A stretch of DNA of 64,000 bases from Clostridiales bacterium (GTDB lineage Bacteria > Bacillota > Clostridia > Lachnospirales > Lachnospiraceae), in contig JAJQDV010000054.1 in NCBI GenBank assembly GCA_021202015.1, positions 1 through 64,000 of the forward strand. The letters run 5' to 3'. Every line of letters starts with the position of its first letter. Position 1 is the first letter of the stretch. Both the position numbers and the translations under genes were made by a program. The notes below the pieces were generated by a model, which made no database searches, had not been told where the DNA came from, and was given only the letters and a program-made list of their open reading frames with translations. Positions 51,598 through 60,981 of the stretch are shown here, piece after piece.

Positions 51598-53529
51598 TTA
51601 TTCCATGAATTTCGCGATCGTATCCCAGACGGTATTCTTCTCAAATCCCAGCTTCCAGAAAGACGCCCCTGCGAGTCCGTAGGACTGCATCACTTCGAGC
51701 TTCTTCTCAATGGAATTCTGATCCTCCAGCCAGATCTTATAGGTACTGCCGTCGTATTCATATTCCGCGTAATACTGACCGCAGTCCTCGAGCCACTCAT
51801 AGTCCGCGCCGTTGGCGTTCACGCGGGCTTCCGCCTCGCTCATGGAAAGCGCCTCGCTGGTGACGGTATAATCTGTGCCGCTGTCCTCCGACGTTTCCCC
51901 GGAACCGTCCGCAGCCTCCGCCGTTGCATCTCCGGCAGTATCATCTGTATCGTCGTCTGCATCAGCATCCCCGGCATCCTCATCATCTTTCGCAGCGTCC
52001 CCGGCAGACTCGTCCGCACCCTCTTCATCTGCATCCCCGGCAGCCGCCGTTTCCCCGCCTCCTCCGTCCTCATCCCCAACAGGCGTCAGCTTCCACAGCC
52101 GGGTATAAAAGGGACAGCCCAGGATCAGCTGTTCAGCCGGAACCTCCTCCAGCGTATCCTCCACCGCCTGTGTCACAAAGCTCAGAGAGGCCACGGAACC
52201 CTCTTCAGATCCGCTGTAGTGCTCGTCGTAGGCCATCAATATGATATAATCCGCAAACACCGCCTGCTCATCCCTGCTGTAAAAGGCATTGTAGGATGCC
52301 GGCGCATAGTTGTCCACGGAAAGAACGATATCGTTATTTCTGCATTTCAGCGACAATTCCCGGATAAACTGCAGAAAGCCGGTCCCTGCCTCGCCCTCCA
52401 GCGATTCAAAATCGACGTTGATCCCGTCCAGATCGTATTTGATCGCCTCCGAGACCAGATTATTTACCAGGGTGTCCCGGCTGGAAGTCACACTCAGCAC
52501 TTTCGTCGTATCCACATCCGTGTTTTCGAGATTACTGACCAACGCCCAAACCTCAATGCCCTGCTGATGGCAATATGTCACATAATCCGAATTCGCCAGC
52601 GAAGCAATCCCCCCATCGTCGTCATCCAAATAAAACCAGGTAGGAGAAATGACATTCACGCCATTCGCGGAGGCAAGGACATCCGACACACCGGCATTCG
52701 CATCCTGACTCGTCACCTGATGCCAGGCCATATTGATCGTATAGTTTTTCGAAATATGAGAAAATTCCTGCTCGACAAAGTCACTCGTGTACACCTCTGT
52801 CTGCACATCGCCAAGCGCTTTCTTTTTTACATAGCCGACAAAACCATCCTCCGTGCAGATCTCCGCCCAGTCATCCAGTTCCTCGATCACGGTGACCCGG
52901 TCGCCGCGGGACACCTCCGTGAGAATACTGCTCCTGACGCCGCCGAGCTCCCTGACCTCCGTATTTTTCTTCACGGAAGTATACTCTGTCTCGCCCCACA
53001 CGTCAGAGATCACCACGCGGTTCGGATCCTCGTAAAAATCAGATCGGAGATCCGTGTACTGCTCAATAAAAGACAGAGAGAGATACATCGTCCCATCCTG
53101 AATATGAACAATGATAAAGTCCGCGGTCAGGCTTTCCTTCGCCACGGTATATTCCGTCGTCTCCGCCTCGACATTCACGATTCCATCCGCAAGCGTATAG
53201 CGCAGGATCTGTTCCGTACTGTCCCAGTAAAAACGGGCATTCAGGTCACTGTGCAGCACATCATAGGGAATATAAACCTCTCCGTCCAGAAGCAGGCCGG
53301 TCTCCTCCAGCACGTCGCTGTCAAAGGAGATCAGCACATCCTCCTCGCTCTCCAGCCCGTAAAATGATGCGTAATCCGTTGTCTCCGAGGAAGGAAAAAG
53401 ATTCTTCAGCCCGGTATCCGCCTTTGTGACCACGATCCCCACGATTACAATCGCCAGCACGACAATCGCCGCTATCCGGATCCTCCTCCGTCGCTGTTTC
53501 CTTTGTTTTCTTCTTTTTCGTGCAGGCAT
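51598..53529 (-). CDS. GH18-family cell-wall hydrolase with SH3 domain
   Basis: About 643 residues. A very basic start (RKRRKQRKQRRRRIR) precedes one membrane helix. A beta-rich domain like the copper-amine-oxidase N-terminal repeat follows (LLDGEVYIPYDVLHSDLN), then a bacterial SH3 domain (VTVIEELDDWAEICTEDGFV), then GH18 with catalytic Glu in LDGINVDFESLEG (about 368). A 70-residue run of almost only Asp, Ala, Gly and Glu interrupts the GH18 domain (about 483-553). Relatives act on peptidoglycan or spore cortex (YaaH/SleL class). The ATG after AACGGAGG is chosen. Confidence 0.88.
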   Translation of the reverse strand: MPARKRRKQRKQRRRRIRIAAIVVLAIVIVGIVVTKADTGLKNLFPSSETTDYASFYGLESEEDVLISFDSDVLEETGLLLDGEVYIPYDVLHSDLNARFYWDSTEQILRYTLADGIVNVEAETTEYTVAKESLTADFIIVHIQDGTMYLSLSFIEQYTDLRSDFYEDPNRVVISDVWGETEYTSVKKNTEVRELGGVRSSILTEVSRGDRVTVIEELDDWAEICTEDGFVGYVKKKALGDVQTEVYTSDFVEQEFSHISKNYTINMAWHQVTSQDANAGVSDVLASANGVNVISPTWFYLDDDDGGIASLANSDYVTYCHQQGIEVWALVSNLENTDVDTTKVLSVTSSRDTLVNNLVSEAIKYDLDGINVDFESLEGEAGTGFLQFIRELSLKCRNNDIVLSVDNYAPASYNAFYSRDEQAVFADYIILMAYDEHYSGSEEGSVASLSFVTQAVEDTLEEVPAEQLILGCPFYTRLWKLTPVGDEDGGGGETAAAGDADEEGADESAGDAAKDDEDAGDADADDDTDDTAGDATAEAADGSGETSEDSGTDYTVTSEALSMSEAEARVNANGADYEWLEDCGQYYAEYEYDGSTYKIWLEDQNSIEKKLEVMQSYGLAGASFWKLGFEKNTVWDTIAKFME

Positions 53530-53702
53530 TATTTCCTCCGTTATGTGTGATGTACTGTCGGAATCTCCCCGTTTTCCACAGTCTATCATATTTCGAATAT
53601 TTCCGCCACCTTTTTTCGAATAATGATCGCATCCCGGCTCATATGAAAGCGGAGCCGCGAATGACCCCGCTTTCCTGCAATCATGACCCGGCGCCCCGGA
53701 TA

Positions 53703-53930
53703 TTACTCTTTCGATCTGCCTTTTACTTTATCAAACCGAACTTCTCTGAGCTCCCCTGCCTGAAAGACATAGTCTCTCATATAGGAAATCCCTTCTCTGA
53801 CCCTGATCGCATCCATCACGCCGGCAGAGCTGCTCGGGCAGCCTTCCAGCCAGATGGAAATCCCCTGCTGCTCATAGTTCTGCAGCTCTACCATCAGGGC
53901 ACATCCATTCTCATTATGGTTTTTTCCCAT
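53703..53930 (-). CDS. Small hypothetical protein, 75 residues
   Basis: Unrecognised soluble protein, with the segment GISIWLEGCPSSSAGVMDAI in the middle. GGGGGAG lies 5 bases before the ATG. It is short and acidic at first, basic at the end. It looks like a real gene from its ribosome site and even codon use, but nothing supports a function. Confidence 0.6.
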   Translation of the reverse strand: MGKNHNENGCALMVELQNYEQQGISIWLEGCPSSSAGVMDAIRVREGISYMRDYVFQAGELREVRFDKVKGRSKE

Positions 53931-53993
53931 GTTTCTCCCCCTCTTACGATGTACTCCTGAAATCCCGAAATATCAGGAAAAATACGGAGTGCA

Positions 53994-54161
53994 TTATGAC
54001 CAAACGGAAGCCTGTTTCGTGATATACATGATCCGTTCAAACAGTAAGGGCAGGCGCCGCGTCGTCAAATAATCTTTGTCGAATCTTGCGTACCATCCTT
54101 TCTTTTTTATTTTTTTAAGCATAATTTTCTGTTTTTCGGACGCAAAAAGCACCTGCCGCAT
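53994..54161 (-). CDS. Small basic protein, 55 residues
   Basis: A short ORF with GGGAGG 9 bases before its ATG. It reads MRQVLFASEKQKIMLKKIKK and continues with a basic, Arg/Lys-rich body ending in QASVWS. It has no membrane helix or cysteines. It lies on the same strand as the 75-residue gene downstream. Not recognised. The strong ribosome site and the absence of another gene here are the only evidence. Confidence 0.45.
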   Translation of the reverse strand: MRQVLFASEKQKIMLKKIKKKGWYARFDKDYLTTRRLPLLFERIMYITKQASVWS

Positions 54162-54539
54162 TTAAAAACACCTCCCTCCGCCTTCTTTTTGTCAGTTTTT
54201 CATTTCCCATTCATATACTAACAAAAAGGATACTCTCAGAGTGTTCGTTTCTTCGGGACAGATACTGCTGTTTTGCTGTGTAAATCATAAATTCTCGGAA
54301 ATACTAAAAGATGATCTGTCAGGATCCTATGGATTGTCACAGAAGACATAACACCTTCGCAACCTGCCGTAAATGCAAATCCTAATGTACGAAACTGTAC
54401 TTTGCATGAAATTCACGGCAACGACGATCTTGCACTTCAAATACTGATTATCTGATGTACGAATAGCCTGTCCGTTCAAAACGGAATACTCTTGTATATT
54501 TTATATCACAAGATATCTTATATTTCAACTATTTTTTTA
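54162..54539. other. AT-rich intergenic region with inverted repeats
   Basis: About 380 bases without a gene. TGCCGT-N2-ATGCAAA (54365-54379) pairs with TTTGCAT-N7-ACGGCA (54401-54420) around a loop that itself holds GTAC..GTAC. A second small hairpin CCGTT..AACGG is near 54480, and ATGTACGAA occurs twice. It may be a structured leader or regulatory region for mecA, or a small RNA. Confidence 0.4.
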
Positions 54540-54568
54540 TTGCTATTCGAATGTTTTTTTGTTATTAT
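54540..54568 (+). promoter_or_regulatory. Promoter of mecA
   Basis: TTGCTA (54540-54545), 17-base spacer, TATTAT (54563-54568), 25 bases before the start. Confidence 0.6.
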
Positions 54569-54593
54569 GTTAGCCAAGTAAGGAAGTGATGAC

Positions 54594-55337
54594 ATGAAGA
54601 TTGAGAAATTAAATGACAATCAGATTCGCTGCACGCTTACGAATGATGATCTGGACGCGCGTCATATCAAGCTGAGCGAACTGGCCTATGGCACGGAGAA
54701 AACAAGGGCGCTTTTCCAGGATATGATGACACAGGCCTCTGTGGACCTCGGATTTGAAGCGGACGATATCCCCCTCATGGTGGAGGCGATCCCTCTCTCC
54801 TCTGAAAAAATCGTACTGATTATAACAAAGATTGAGTCCCCGGACGAACTGGACACCCGTTTTTCCGAATTTTCAGAAATTTTTGAGGATGATGCGGATC
54901 CCGGTACGGGAGACGACCTGTTTGAGTCCGAACCGGATTTTCCGGATGACCTGGCAGATTTGCTCAGTGAGCTTCGGAAAGAGTTTTTCGAATCCGGCGC
55001 ACTGCCGGACAGCTCCGCGCGGCAGCCCGACCCCGCGAATCAGGTATGCCTGTTCGTGTTTTCGGATATGGATTCCGCGGTGCGCGCCGCCCGGGCGGTC
55101 GCATCGTTCTATCAGGGATCCAGTTCTCTCTACCGGGATACGGCCGCAGACGAGTATCTCCTGTTCCTGTATCGGGGTAAACACACAACCATGGAATTCA
55201 GCCGGATCGTACACACGATGACCGCCTGGCTGGAAAAACGCAGATGCACCCCTGCCACGGCAGCCTGTTATCAGGAGCACTGCAGACCGATCCTTGCCAG
55301 ACATGCGATCGATACGCTGGCACAGATCATTGAGTAA
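54594..55337 (+). CDS. mecA: Adaptor protein MecA
   Basis: 247 residues. The N-terminal substrate-binding domain begins MKIEKLNDNQIRCTLTNDDL with LSELAYGTEKTRALFQDMM, as in MecA. An acidic linker follows, and the C-terminal domain (VCLFVFSDMDSAVRAARAVA; LYRGKHTTMEFSRIVHTM) binds ClpC. MecA delivers proteins such as competence or sporulation factors to ClpCP for degradation. AAGGAAG precedes the ATG. It is a single gene with a shared terminator. Confidence 0.93.
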   Translation: MKIEKLNDNQIRCTLTNDDLDARHIKLSELAYGTEKTRALFQDMMTQASVDLGFEADDIPLMVEAIPLSSEKIVLIITKIESPDELDTRFSEFSEIFEDDADPGTGDDLFESEPDFPDDLADLLSELRKEFFESGALPDSSARQPDPANQVCLFVFSDMDSAVRAARAVASFYQGSSSLYRDTAADEYLLFLYRGKHTTMEFSRIVHTMTAWLEKRRCTPATAACYQEHCRPILARHAIDTLAQIIE

Positions 55338-55351
55338 AACTTTTCTATTAT

Positions 55352-55390
55352 ACGAAAAAATAGCAGGCCCCTCAGATCGAGGGGCCTGTA
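55352..55390. terminator. Bidirectional terminator between mecA and DUF1858
   Basis: CAGGCCCCTC (55364-55373) pairs perfectly with GAGGGGCCTG (55379-55388). The minus strand continues CTATTTTTTCG, a good T tract for the DUF1858 gene; the plus side is weaker. Confidence 0.85.
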
Positions 55391-55419
55391 ATCTCTGCCG
55401 CGCCTGTGCGCAGCCGTTC

Positions 55420-55626
55420 CTATTCTACCACCGCGTTCAGACGGGCGATCAGCTCGTCCGGTTCCAGCCCGTGCACCATGGCAGCCTCCGCCAGCGTCTC
55501 CATCTGGGAAGACGGGCATCCGAGACAGTGCATGCCGATTCCGAATAACACTTCCGCGATATCGTCAATATGCTCCTGATCGCGCAGCAGTTCTCCAATC
55601 ATCGTATCCTTCGTGATCTTCGCCAT
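55420..55626 (-). CDS. DUF1858 domain protein
   Basis: 68 residues. It begins MAKITKDTMIGELL and has IGMHCLGCPSSQMETLAEAA, the cysteine pair typical of DUF1858, a domain of hybrid-cluster-associated and stand-alone small proteins with possible redox or metal roles. The start is the ATG after AAGGAGG. Single gene. Confidence 0.9.
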   Translation of the reverse strand: MAKITKDTMIGELLRDQEHIDDIAEVLFGIGMHCLGCPSSQMETLAEAAMVHGLEPDELIARLNAVVE

Positions 55627-55694
55627 ATCATGTTCCTCCTTCATTTGCTATTCGTAGTATAATACCATTTTCTCTGGATTGCAATTCTTTTATA

Positions 55695-56129
55695 CTATTT
55701 AAAGTATCGGAATACCTCATAGATCTCCGGGGCTGTTTTCTTAATATTGATCGGTTTCATGTTTCTGTTCAGGAAACAATGCCCTGTCCTGCCGACCGCA
55801 TGCAGAACGTCCCCCGCAGGATCCGTGATCCTGTATGTGAGGAAAAACCGCAGTCCGTCAAACCGCTCCATCTCCCCGATGATCTTCACGGTCTCCCCGT
55901 ACCGGGTCGCCTCCTTATATTCACAGGAAGCTGAGATTACCGGGACAATCACTCCGTTCTCCTCCATCTTGTCATACGGCAGGCCGAGCTTCGCCATATA
56001 ATCCAGCCGGCACTCCTCCATCCATCGTATATAATTCGAATGGTGCACGACCCGCATCGCGTCCGTCTCATAATACTGCACCACATGCGTGTACTCATAA
56101 ACAGCTGCCGGCTCTCTGATATCACTCAT
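55695..56129 (-). CDS. Acyl-CoA thioesterase, 4HBT hot-dog fold
   Basis: 144 residues. VQYYETDAMRVVHHSNYIRW carries the conserved Asp and His region of the 4-hydroxybenzoyl-CoA thioesterase family; the rest (ISASCEYKEATRYGETV) is the hot-dog helix and strands. It should hydrolyse a short or medium acyl-CoA. The start is the ATG at 56129 after AGGGAGA; a longer frame upstream overlaps the next gene and is unlikely. Confidence 0.9.
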   Translation of the reverse strand: MSDIREPAAVYEYTHVVQYYETDAMRVVHHSNYIRWMEECRLDYMAKLGLPYDKMEENGVIVPVISASCEYKEATRYGETVKIIGEMERFDGLRFFLTYRITDPAGDVLHAVGRTGHCFLNRNMKPINIKKTAPEIYEVFRYFK

Positions 56130-56167
56130 AAGAAAATCTCCCTGTATCTTTGTTGAATTAATCCCTC

Positions 56168-57601
56168 TCACATCAAAATGAGGCTCATCCCCTCCGCGTT
56201 TTTGTACACAGCCGGATTCGCGCTGCTCTTCCCGCAATAGATCCGAAACGGCGTATTCCCGTGAATCGGCGCGAAATGAAGCTCATTCTCTTCCCAGGTG
56301 CTGGTATCTCCCTTCTCCATCCCGGTCTGCGTTCTCTGATCCTGTTCAAAGGTCAGAAGGAACCGATATTCGATCAGTTCATTCCCGTCCGCGGCCATTT
56401 TTTCCTTATACGTATCCTTCGTGAAAATCTGGAACTGCAGGGCGCCGCTCTCAATAAACTCCGGATTCGGAATCTCGGGAAGCAGGCTCAGCAGGTCCGT
56501 AATTTTCCATCCGCGGCCCGTCACCCTGCGCATTCCGCCCTTTCCCTGATTCATGTTGTGATTATAATAACAGTAATCCTCCTGTTTCAGAAGATCGTGA
56601 TAATCGCGCATCAGTTCTTCAAACGAATAAAAATACCGGGCGGTCTCCTGGTCGTTTTGTATCACACGGATATAAAAATCTCCGGATGATTTCTCTGAAG
56701 GGATTCGAACCTCCTTCGGTCCTTCCGCGATCCGAATCTCGCCCACGCGAAGCCCCGCAAAATCCTCCATGATATGCCCGCAGCCGTAAAACCCGACTTT
56801 TTTCAGGTCCCTGCCTGTAAAAAACACATGGTTCTCTGCCTTCGGATCGACCGGCAGCTCGACACCGGATTCGGATACCGCGAAAACCTCATCTCCGGAA
56901 ATCGGATCCAGACCCATCTCTTCCACCCAGAACCGTCTGCCCAGACGAACGCCCGGCACGACACAGGTCTCTTCGGAAAATGTAAGCTCCACCTGCTCGA
57001 TGGCATCCTCGCCGTCCTCATGAAGCGCGAAAACCTGGTCCAGACCAAAATAATGATTGCATGAAAGCCGGTCTCCCTTTGCCCAGAAAGCCCGTTCCCG
57101 GTTACCGACCAGAAGATAACGCGCACCTTTCGCAAAATAATCTTTGTTCTTGTCCTCCAGACCCTGCTGGCCGAACATGATGGTCGGATGCGGATAATAC
57201 TTCGCCTTCCGGCCGTTTTTATAAAAAGAAACCAGCGGATCCCGCAGCTCGCGACCCTCATCCTCCCCCCGGGTCAGCCCGGGAAAATAATACCGTCTGG
57301 AACGCAGCTCGCTGACCACGCACTCAAAACCGTCCACCGAACGCACCTTCACCTCATCCGCATCCGCGGCGCCGACCCGCTTCAACACGGCGGACAGGGC
57401 AATTCCCGTACCTTCCTCAATGTGGCGGCTTTCCTTCTGTTCATGATCGTCATAGACGGAAAAAAGCTGTTTCTCCGTCTTCGGGAGCCCTTCCAGATCT
57501 TCGTTTGTAAAAATAATATTTTTATCAGCGGCACTTCCGCTGACAAACAGTCCGATGGAAGTTTCTCCCCGCAATATACTCAGCCCTTTTATGTGTCCCA
57601 T
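56168..57601 (-). CDS. Protein with two molybdopterin-oxidoreductase-like domains
   Basis: 477 residues, no signal peptide. The first half has GIALSAVLKRVGA..VKVRSVDGFEC, as in the cofactor-binding domain of sulphite-oxidase-like enzymes, then RYLLVGNRERAFWAKGD. The second half repeats the pattern more loosely (GRGWKITDLLSLLP; FRIYCGKSSANPAVY). No invariant cysteine for a molybdenum ligand could be fixed, so cofactor binding is doubtful. It is possibly a structural or sensory relative. GGAGGACG precedes the ATG. It lies downstream of spo0A on the same strand. Confidence 0.6.
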   Translation of the reverse strand: MGHIKGLSILRGETSIGLFVSGSAADKNIIFTNEDLEGLPKTEKQLFSVYDDHEQKESRHIEEGTGIALSAVLKRVGAADADEVKVRSVDGFECVVSELRSRRYYFPGLTRGEDEGRELRDPLVSFYKNGRKAKYYPHPTIMFGQQGLEDKNKDYFAKGARYLLVGNRERAFWAKGDRLSCNHYFGLDQVFALHEDGEDAIEQVELTFSEETCVVPGVRLGRRFWVEEMGLDPISGDEVFAVSESGVELPVDPKAENHVFFTGRDLKKVGFYGCGHIMEDFAGLRVGEIRIAEGPKEVRIPSEKSSGDFYIRVIQNDQETARYFYSFEELMRDYHDLLKQEDYCYYNHNMNQGKGGMRRVTGRGWKITDLLSLLPEIPNPEFIESGALQFQIFTKDTYKEKMAADGNELIEYRFLLTFEQDQRTQTGMEKGDTSTWEENELHFAPIHGNTPFRIYCGKSSANPAVYKNAEGMSLILM

Positions 57602-57658
57602 AATCGTCCTCCATGCTGTGAAAGTGTCGTAATCAGACAGGCTCTGTCATTTTAGAAC

Positions 57659-58444
57659 TCACATGTACTCAATCCTCATCTTATCCGCAACCAGCGCAAT
57701 AAACTCTGAATTGGTCGGCTTTCCTCTGCCCGGTTTGATCGTATAGCCAAAAATCTCCTCAATCGCGTCTGTCCTGCCTCTGCCCCAGGCCATTTCTATG
57801 GCATGACGAATCGCCCGTTCCGCACAGTCGGGCGTCGTCCTGTATTTTTCCGCGAGGATCGGATAGAGATTTTTGGTAATAGAATTTAACATCTCAGCCT
57901 GATTCAGCGACATCAGGATGGCCTCTCTGAGATAAAAATAGCCCTTCACATGTGCCGGAACCCCCAGATCGTGAAGAATCCGGGTAATGCGCTGCCTGGC
58001 ATAGCGCTGCAGATCCTGTTCGCAGGATTCAAATATGCCCGGATAATCCTCCCGGATCCTGGTATGTCCCGCCTCCGGATTCACGGAGCAGATCCTTTCA
58101 AGCAAAGTATCCCGTTCAAACGGCTTCATGATATAATAGGACGCCCCCGCCCGAAAGGCCTCCTCGACCACATCCTGTCTTCCTACAGAGCTTAATACAA
58201 CAAAAGCCGGCAGTTTTTCCGCTGCCAGCCGCCGATGAATCCTGTCCATCACAGCCAGCCCGTCCATCCGCGGCATCAGAATGTCCAGAAGAACGATATC
58301 CGGCTCACAGTCCTGGATCATTCTACAGGCAGAAAGACCGTCCAGAGCAATCCCCGCGACAAACAGATCCTCCTCCGGCTCCAGCAGATCACACAAATAA
58401 TGAAGCATGATCCGGCTGCTGTCCGCCAGCACCAATTTTCTCAT
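57659..58444 (-). CDS. spo0A: Sporulation master regulator Spo0A
   Basis: 261 residues. The receiver domain has the phosphorylated Asp at about 54 in [13 protein letters not shown] and Lys in [10 protein letters not shown]. The Spo0A-specific DNA-binding domain is unmistakable: [47 protein letters not shown] and [18 protein letters not shown]. It binds 0A boxes and starts sporulation. It sits apart from spoIVB, its usual upstream neighbour. GGGAG is rather distant from the start codon. Confidence 0.97.
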   Translation of the reverse strand: MRKLVLADSSRIMLHYLCDLLEPEEDLFVAGIALDGLSACRMIQDCEPDIVLLDILMPRMDGLAVMDRIHRRLAAEKLPAFVVLSSVGRQDVVEEAFRAGASYYIMKPFERDTLLERICSVNPEAGHTRIREDYPGIFESCEQDLQRYARQRITRILHDLGVPAHVKGYFYLREAILMSLNQAEMLNSITKNLYPILAEKYRTTPDCAERAIRHAIEMAWGRGRTDAIEEIFGYTIKPGRGKPTNSEFIALVADKMRIEYM

Positions 58445-58524
58445 TCGTATAACTCATCTCCCGTTCCGTTTTCATAACCTATATATTTTAACAAAAACAG
58501 AACGGTCTGTACACTAGCTTGCTT

Positions 58525-59514
58525 TCATATCTGTCCTTTTCCGACATTTTTCCAGTAATTTTTATTTGATGTACATTTCATTATAAGCCATTCGGGAAGA
58601 TTTTCATACCTTTTTCCCATAAAAAATCCGAAATATTTGCATCCGGACTGTACTACGAGACGAAAAACCTGAAAAAAACATTTCCTGCGGAGCAGATACC
58701 CCGCCTCCTCTTTTACCAGACGAATCCCCTCATCCTCCGACGAGATACCGCCAAACACCTCCGGATGCTGCGCCTGAGAAACCGCCAGGTCAAAGTTCCT
58801 GCGAAACTGCTGCCGTCCCGTATAACTATGGGAATGAATCACCCGCGCCTGTGCCGCGTAGGCGATCCGGTCTCCCGCCAGGATCCGCTGTCCCGCAAAG
58901 ATCATATCCTCATTAAAAATGGCCGGCGATGTGAAACCTCCCGTCCCGAGCAGATATTCCCGTCGATAAGCCGCGCAGACATCCGAACAGAAAAACGTCT
59001 TTATCCCGAGTTCTTCCAGATCTTCCCCCGACTTAATCCTGCTCTCCTCCGGATAATTAAAAGCCCGCGTATATCGCTCCAGAATATCGCAATCCTCCCG
59101 GGGAAGCTGTCTGCCGTACGCGATACCGATATCCTCATGCTTCTCAAAAACCGACACAAAACTCCCGATCAGCTTCCCGTCCGCGGGAATCGCGTCCTGT
59201 GTCATATAGACCACAATATCCGCCTCCGACATACCGGCTCCCATCATCCGCGTCCCGCCGTGGTCGAACTCCTCCGGATGAATATGCGCGATCTGAATCC
59301 GGACGCCGTCCGGTTCCCGTGCGCCCTGATAATTTTCCGTCGAAAAATCCGATTTCCCGAACAGCTCGTCCGGAAAAATTCCGGATTCCGTATTGATGAT
59401 AATGATCTTCCGGATCGGATACTCCTGACTTTTCAGCCCGCGGATCAGTTCCGCAAATTCTCTGCCGGGCCGAAATGTGGGAATGATCACATCCACCGTA
59501 TAGCGTCTGTCCAT
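58525..59514 (-). CDS. Glycosyltransferase family 2 (rhamnosyltransferase-like)
   Basis: About 329 residues. It begins VDVIIPTFRPGREFAELIRG with the GT-A nucleotide-binding fold, then HGGTRMMGAGMSEADIVVYM, TQDAIPAD as the DxD-like region, and FNEDMIFAGQRIL as the acceptor loop. It probably adds a deoxyhexose in polysaccharide assembly. The start is the ATG after GGAGAGGGG; a start 24 bases upstream has no ribosome site. It follows the sugar-phosphate transferase gene by about 50 bases, so the two form one assembly operon. Confidence 0.88.
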   Translation of the reverse strand: MDRRYTVDVIIPTFRPGREFAELIRGLKSQEYPIRKIIIINTESGIFPDELFGKSDFSTENYQGAREPDGVRIQIAHIHPEEFDHGGTRMMGAGMSEADIVVYMTQDAIPADGKLIGSFVSVFEKHEDIGIAYGRQLPREDCDILERYTRAFNYPEESRIKSGEDLEELGIKTFFCSDVCAAYRREYLLGTGGFTSPAIFNEDMIFAGQRILAGDRIAYAAQARVIHSHSYTGRQQFRRNFDLAVSQAQHPEVFGGISSEDEGIRLVKEEAGYLLRRKCFFQVFRLVVQSGCKYFGFFMGKRYENLPEWLIMKCTSNKNYWKNVGKGQI

Positions 59515-59544
59515 CGCGCCCCTCTCCCGATTACGCATAGTGTC

Positions 59545-59563
59545 TTAGGAACTGTCGCAAAAT
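59545..59563. repeat. Short dispersed repeat, family D, copy 2
   Basis: TTAGGAACTGTCGCAAAAT is the reverse complement of 30533-30551 with one mismatch; it abuts the stop of the sugar transferase gene. Confidence 0.35.
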
Positions 59564-60966
59564 CAATAGGCGTTTTTGTTCCGGAACCCCTTAAAGAACG
59601 TGAGAAACAGAATCTTCGCATCCAGTCCCATCGTCCAGTTCTCAATATAATAGAGATCGCATTCAATCCGCTTTCGAATGGAAGTATCTCCGCGGTATCC
59701 GTTTACCTGCGCCCATCCGGTCATCCCCGGCCGCACCTGATGCTTGACCATATATCTCGGAATCTCTTCTTTGAACTTCTCCACAAACTGCGGACGTTCC
59801 GGCCGCGGGCCGACCAGACTCATCTCCCCGCGCAGCACATTAAAAAGCTGCGGAAGCTCGTCCAGGCTGGTACTCCGGATAAATCTGCCCACAGGTGTCA
59901 CGCGCGGATCGTCCTTTACCGTCCAGCCGTTTTTCTCATCCTGCTCTGTCTGCTCTACCATGGAACGGAACTTATACATATAAAACGGGCGATTGTGTTT
60001 TCCGATCCGCTCCTGTTTAAAGATCACCGGTCCGGGCGACGTCGCCCGTATCACAATCGCCAGGCCCGCCATCAGCCAGGAGAAAACCGCGATGCCGATC
60101 AGAGAGCCGACAATATCCACACAGCGCTTCAAAAACGCGTACAGCGGATTGCTCAGCGGCACATGGCGAATATGGATCACCGGCAGCCCCAGAATATCTT
60201 CCGTATAGGGTCTGGTCGGAATAACATTGTTATAGTCCGGAATAAACTTCGTATGCACACCGGACTTTTCACATACGCTCACAACCCGGATCAGCTTGTG
60301 ATACTCCGCAAGACCAAGAGTAATGATAATTTCATCCAGATCATTCTCCCGGATTACATCGGCCAGATCAGCCGTTCCGGTGAGAACCTCCACGCCCCGA
60401 TAATCCATCCCCGGCGGCGCGTTGTCCGCCAGAATCCCCAGCGCGTGATATCCCCACTCCGGATGCGTCAGGACCCGATCCAGATAGGCCTCCGCCGCCG
60501 AACTGTAGCCCACCAGAACGATATGCTTCTGGTTAAATCCCTGTTTCCTGTATCTGCGCAGGATCACTCGGATAATGCTCCGGTAAAGGAGCTCCAGGAA
60601 AACACTGACCACAAAGAAGACGAAGACCATTTTTCTGGAAAAATCGTTCATCCTCAAAAGATACAGAACAAGAATGAAGATCAGAAGACCAATAGCATTC
60701 GCCTGAATGACATGACCGGCCTCCAGCCTGCGTCCCTGCACCCGTTTTGGTGTATACAGCTTGCATATATAATATAAGATCAGATAAAGCGGAACAATAA
60801 AGAACAGTGCCCTTATATAAATATCCATGGGCAGATGTCCCTCGGAAAGCCCGAGCAGACCCGTCCTGAAACGGATGTACCAGGCTATAAAATAGGAAAG
60901 TATGATCACTGCCGCATCCAGAAGGACATGTATTCTGTTTAATATCTGTTGATTATCTTTTATCAT
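59563..60966 (-). CDS. Undecaprenyl-phosphate sugar phosphotransferase
   Basis: 467 residues of the WcaJ/WbaP type. Four N-terminal membrane helices, then a CoA-binding-like Rossmann domain ([15 protein letters not shown]), then the catalytic bacterial sugar transferase domain ([66 protein letters not shown]). It loads the first sugar phosphate onto the lipid carrier at the membrane. AGGTG precedes the ATG. The leader carries a family B repeat. Confidence 0.95.
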   Translation of the reverse strand: MIKDNQQILNRIHVLLDAAVIILSYFIAWYIRFRTGLLGLSEGHLPMDIYIRALFFIVPLYLILYYICKLYTPKRVQGRRLEAGHVIQANAIGLLIFILVLYLLRMNDFSRKMVFVFFVVSVFLELLYRSIIRVILRRYRKQGFNQKHIVLVGYSSAAEAYLDRVLTHPEWGYHALGILADNAPPGMDYRGVEVLTGTADLADVIRENDLDEIIITLGLAEYHKLIRVVSVCEKSGVHTKFIPDYNNVIPTRPYTEDILGLPVIHIRHVPLSNPLYAFLKRCVDIVGSLIGIAVFSWLMAGLAIVIRATSPGPVIFKQERIGKHNRPFYMYKFRSMVEQTEQDEKNGWTVKDDPRVTPVGRFIRSTSLDELPQLFNVLRGEMSLVGPRPERPQFVEKFKEEIPRYMVKHQVRPGMTGWAQVNGYRGDTSIRKRIECDLYYIENWTMGLDAKILFLTFFKGFRNKNAY

Positions 60967-60981
60967 AACACACCTGTTTTA

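Noticed and set aside
54076..54084. TTTGTCGAA resembles a Spo0A binding box
   Set aside because: It lies within the small ORF and not near a promoter; a single 7-base match is expected by chance.
54162..54593. Possible known riboswitch ahead of mecA
   Set aside because: No conserved core of a known riboswitch class could be matched; only generic inverted repeats are present.
56695..56720. GGGATTCGAACCTCC looks like a tRNA T-arm on the minus strand
   Set aside because: No acceptor, D or anticodon stem can be formed around it, and it lies inside the intact molybdopterin-fold gene.
58765..60777. Open frame of 670 codons on the plus strand
   Set aside because: Antisense to the glycosyltransferase and sugar transferase genes; low-quality composition.
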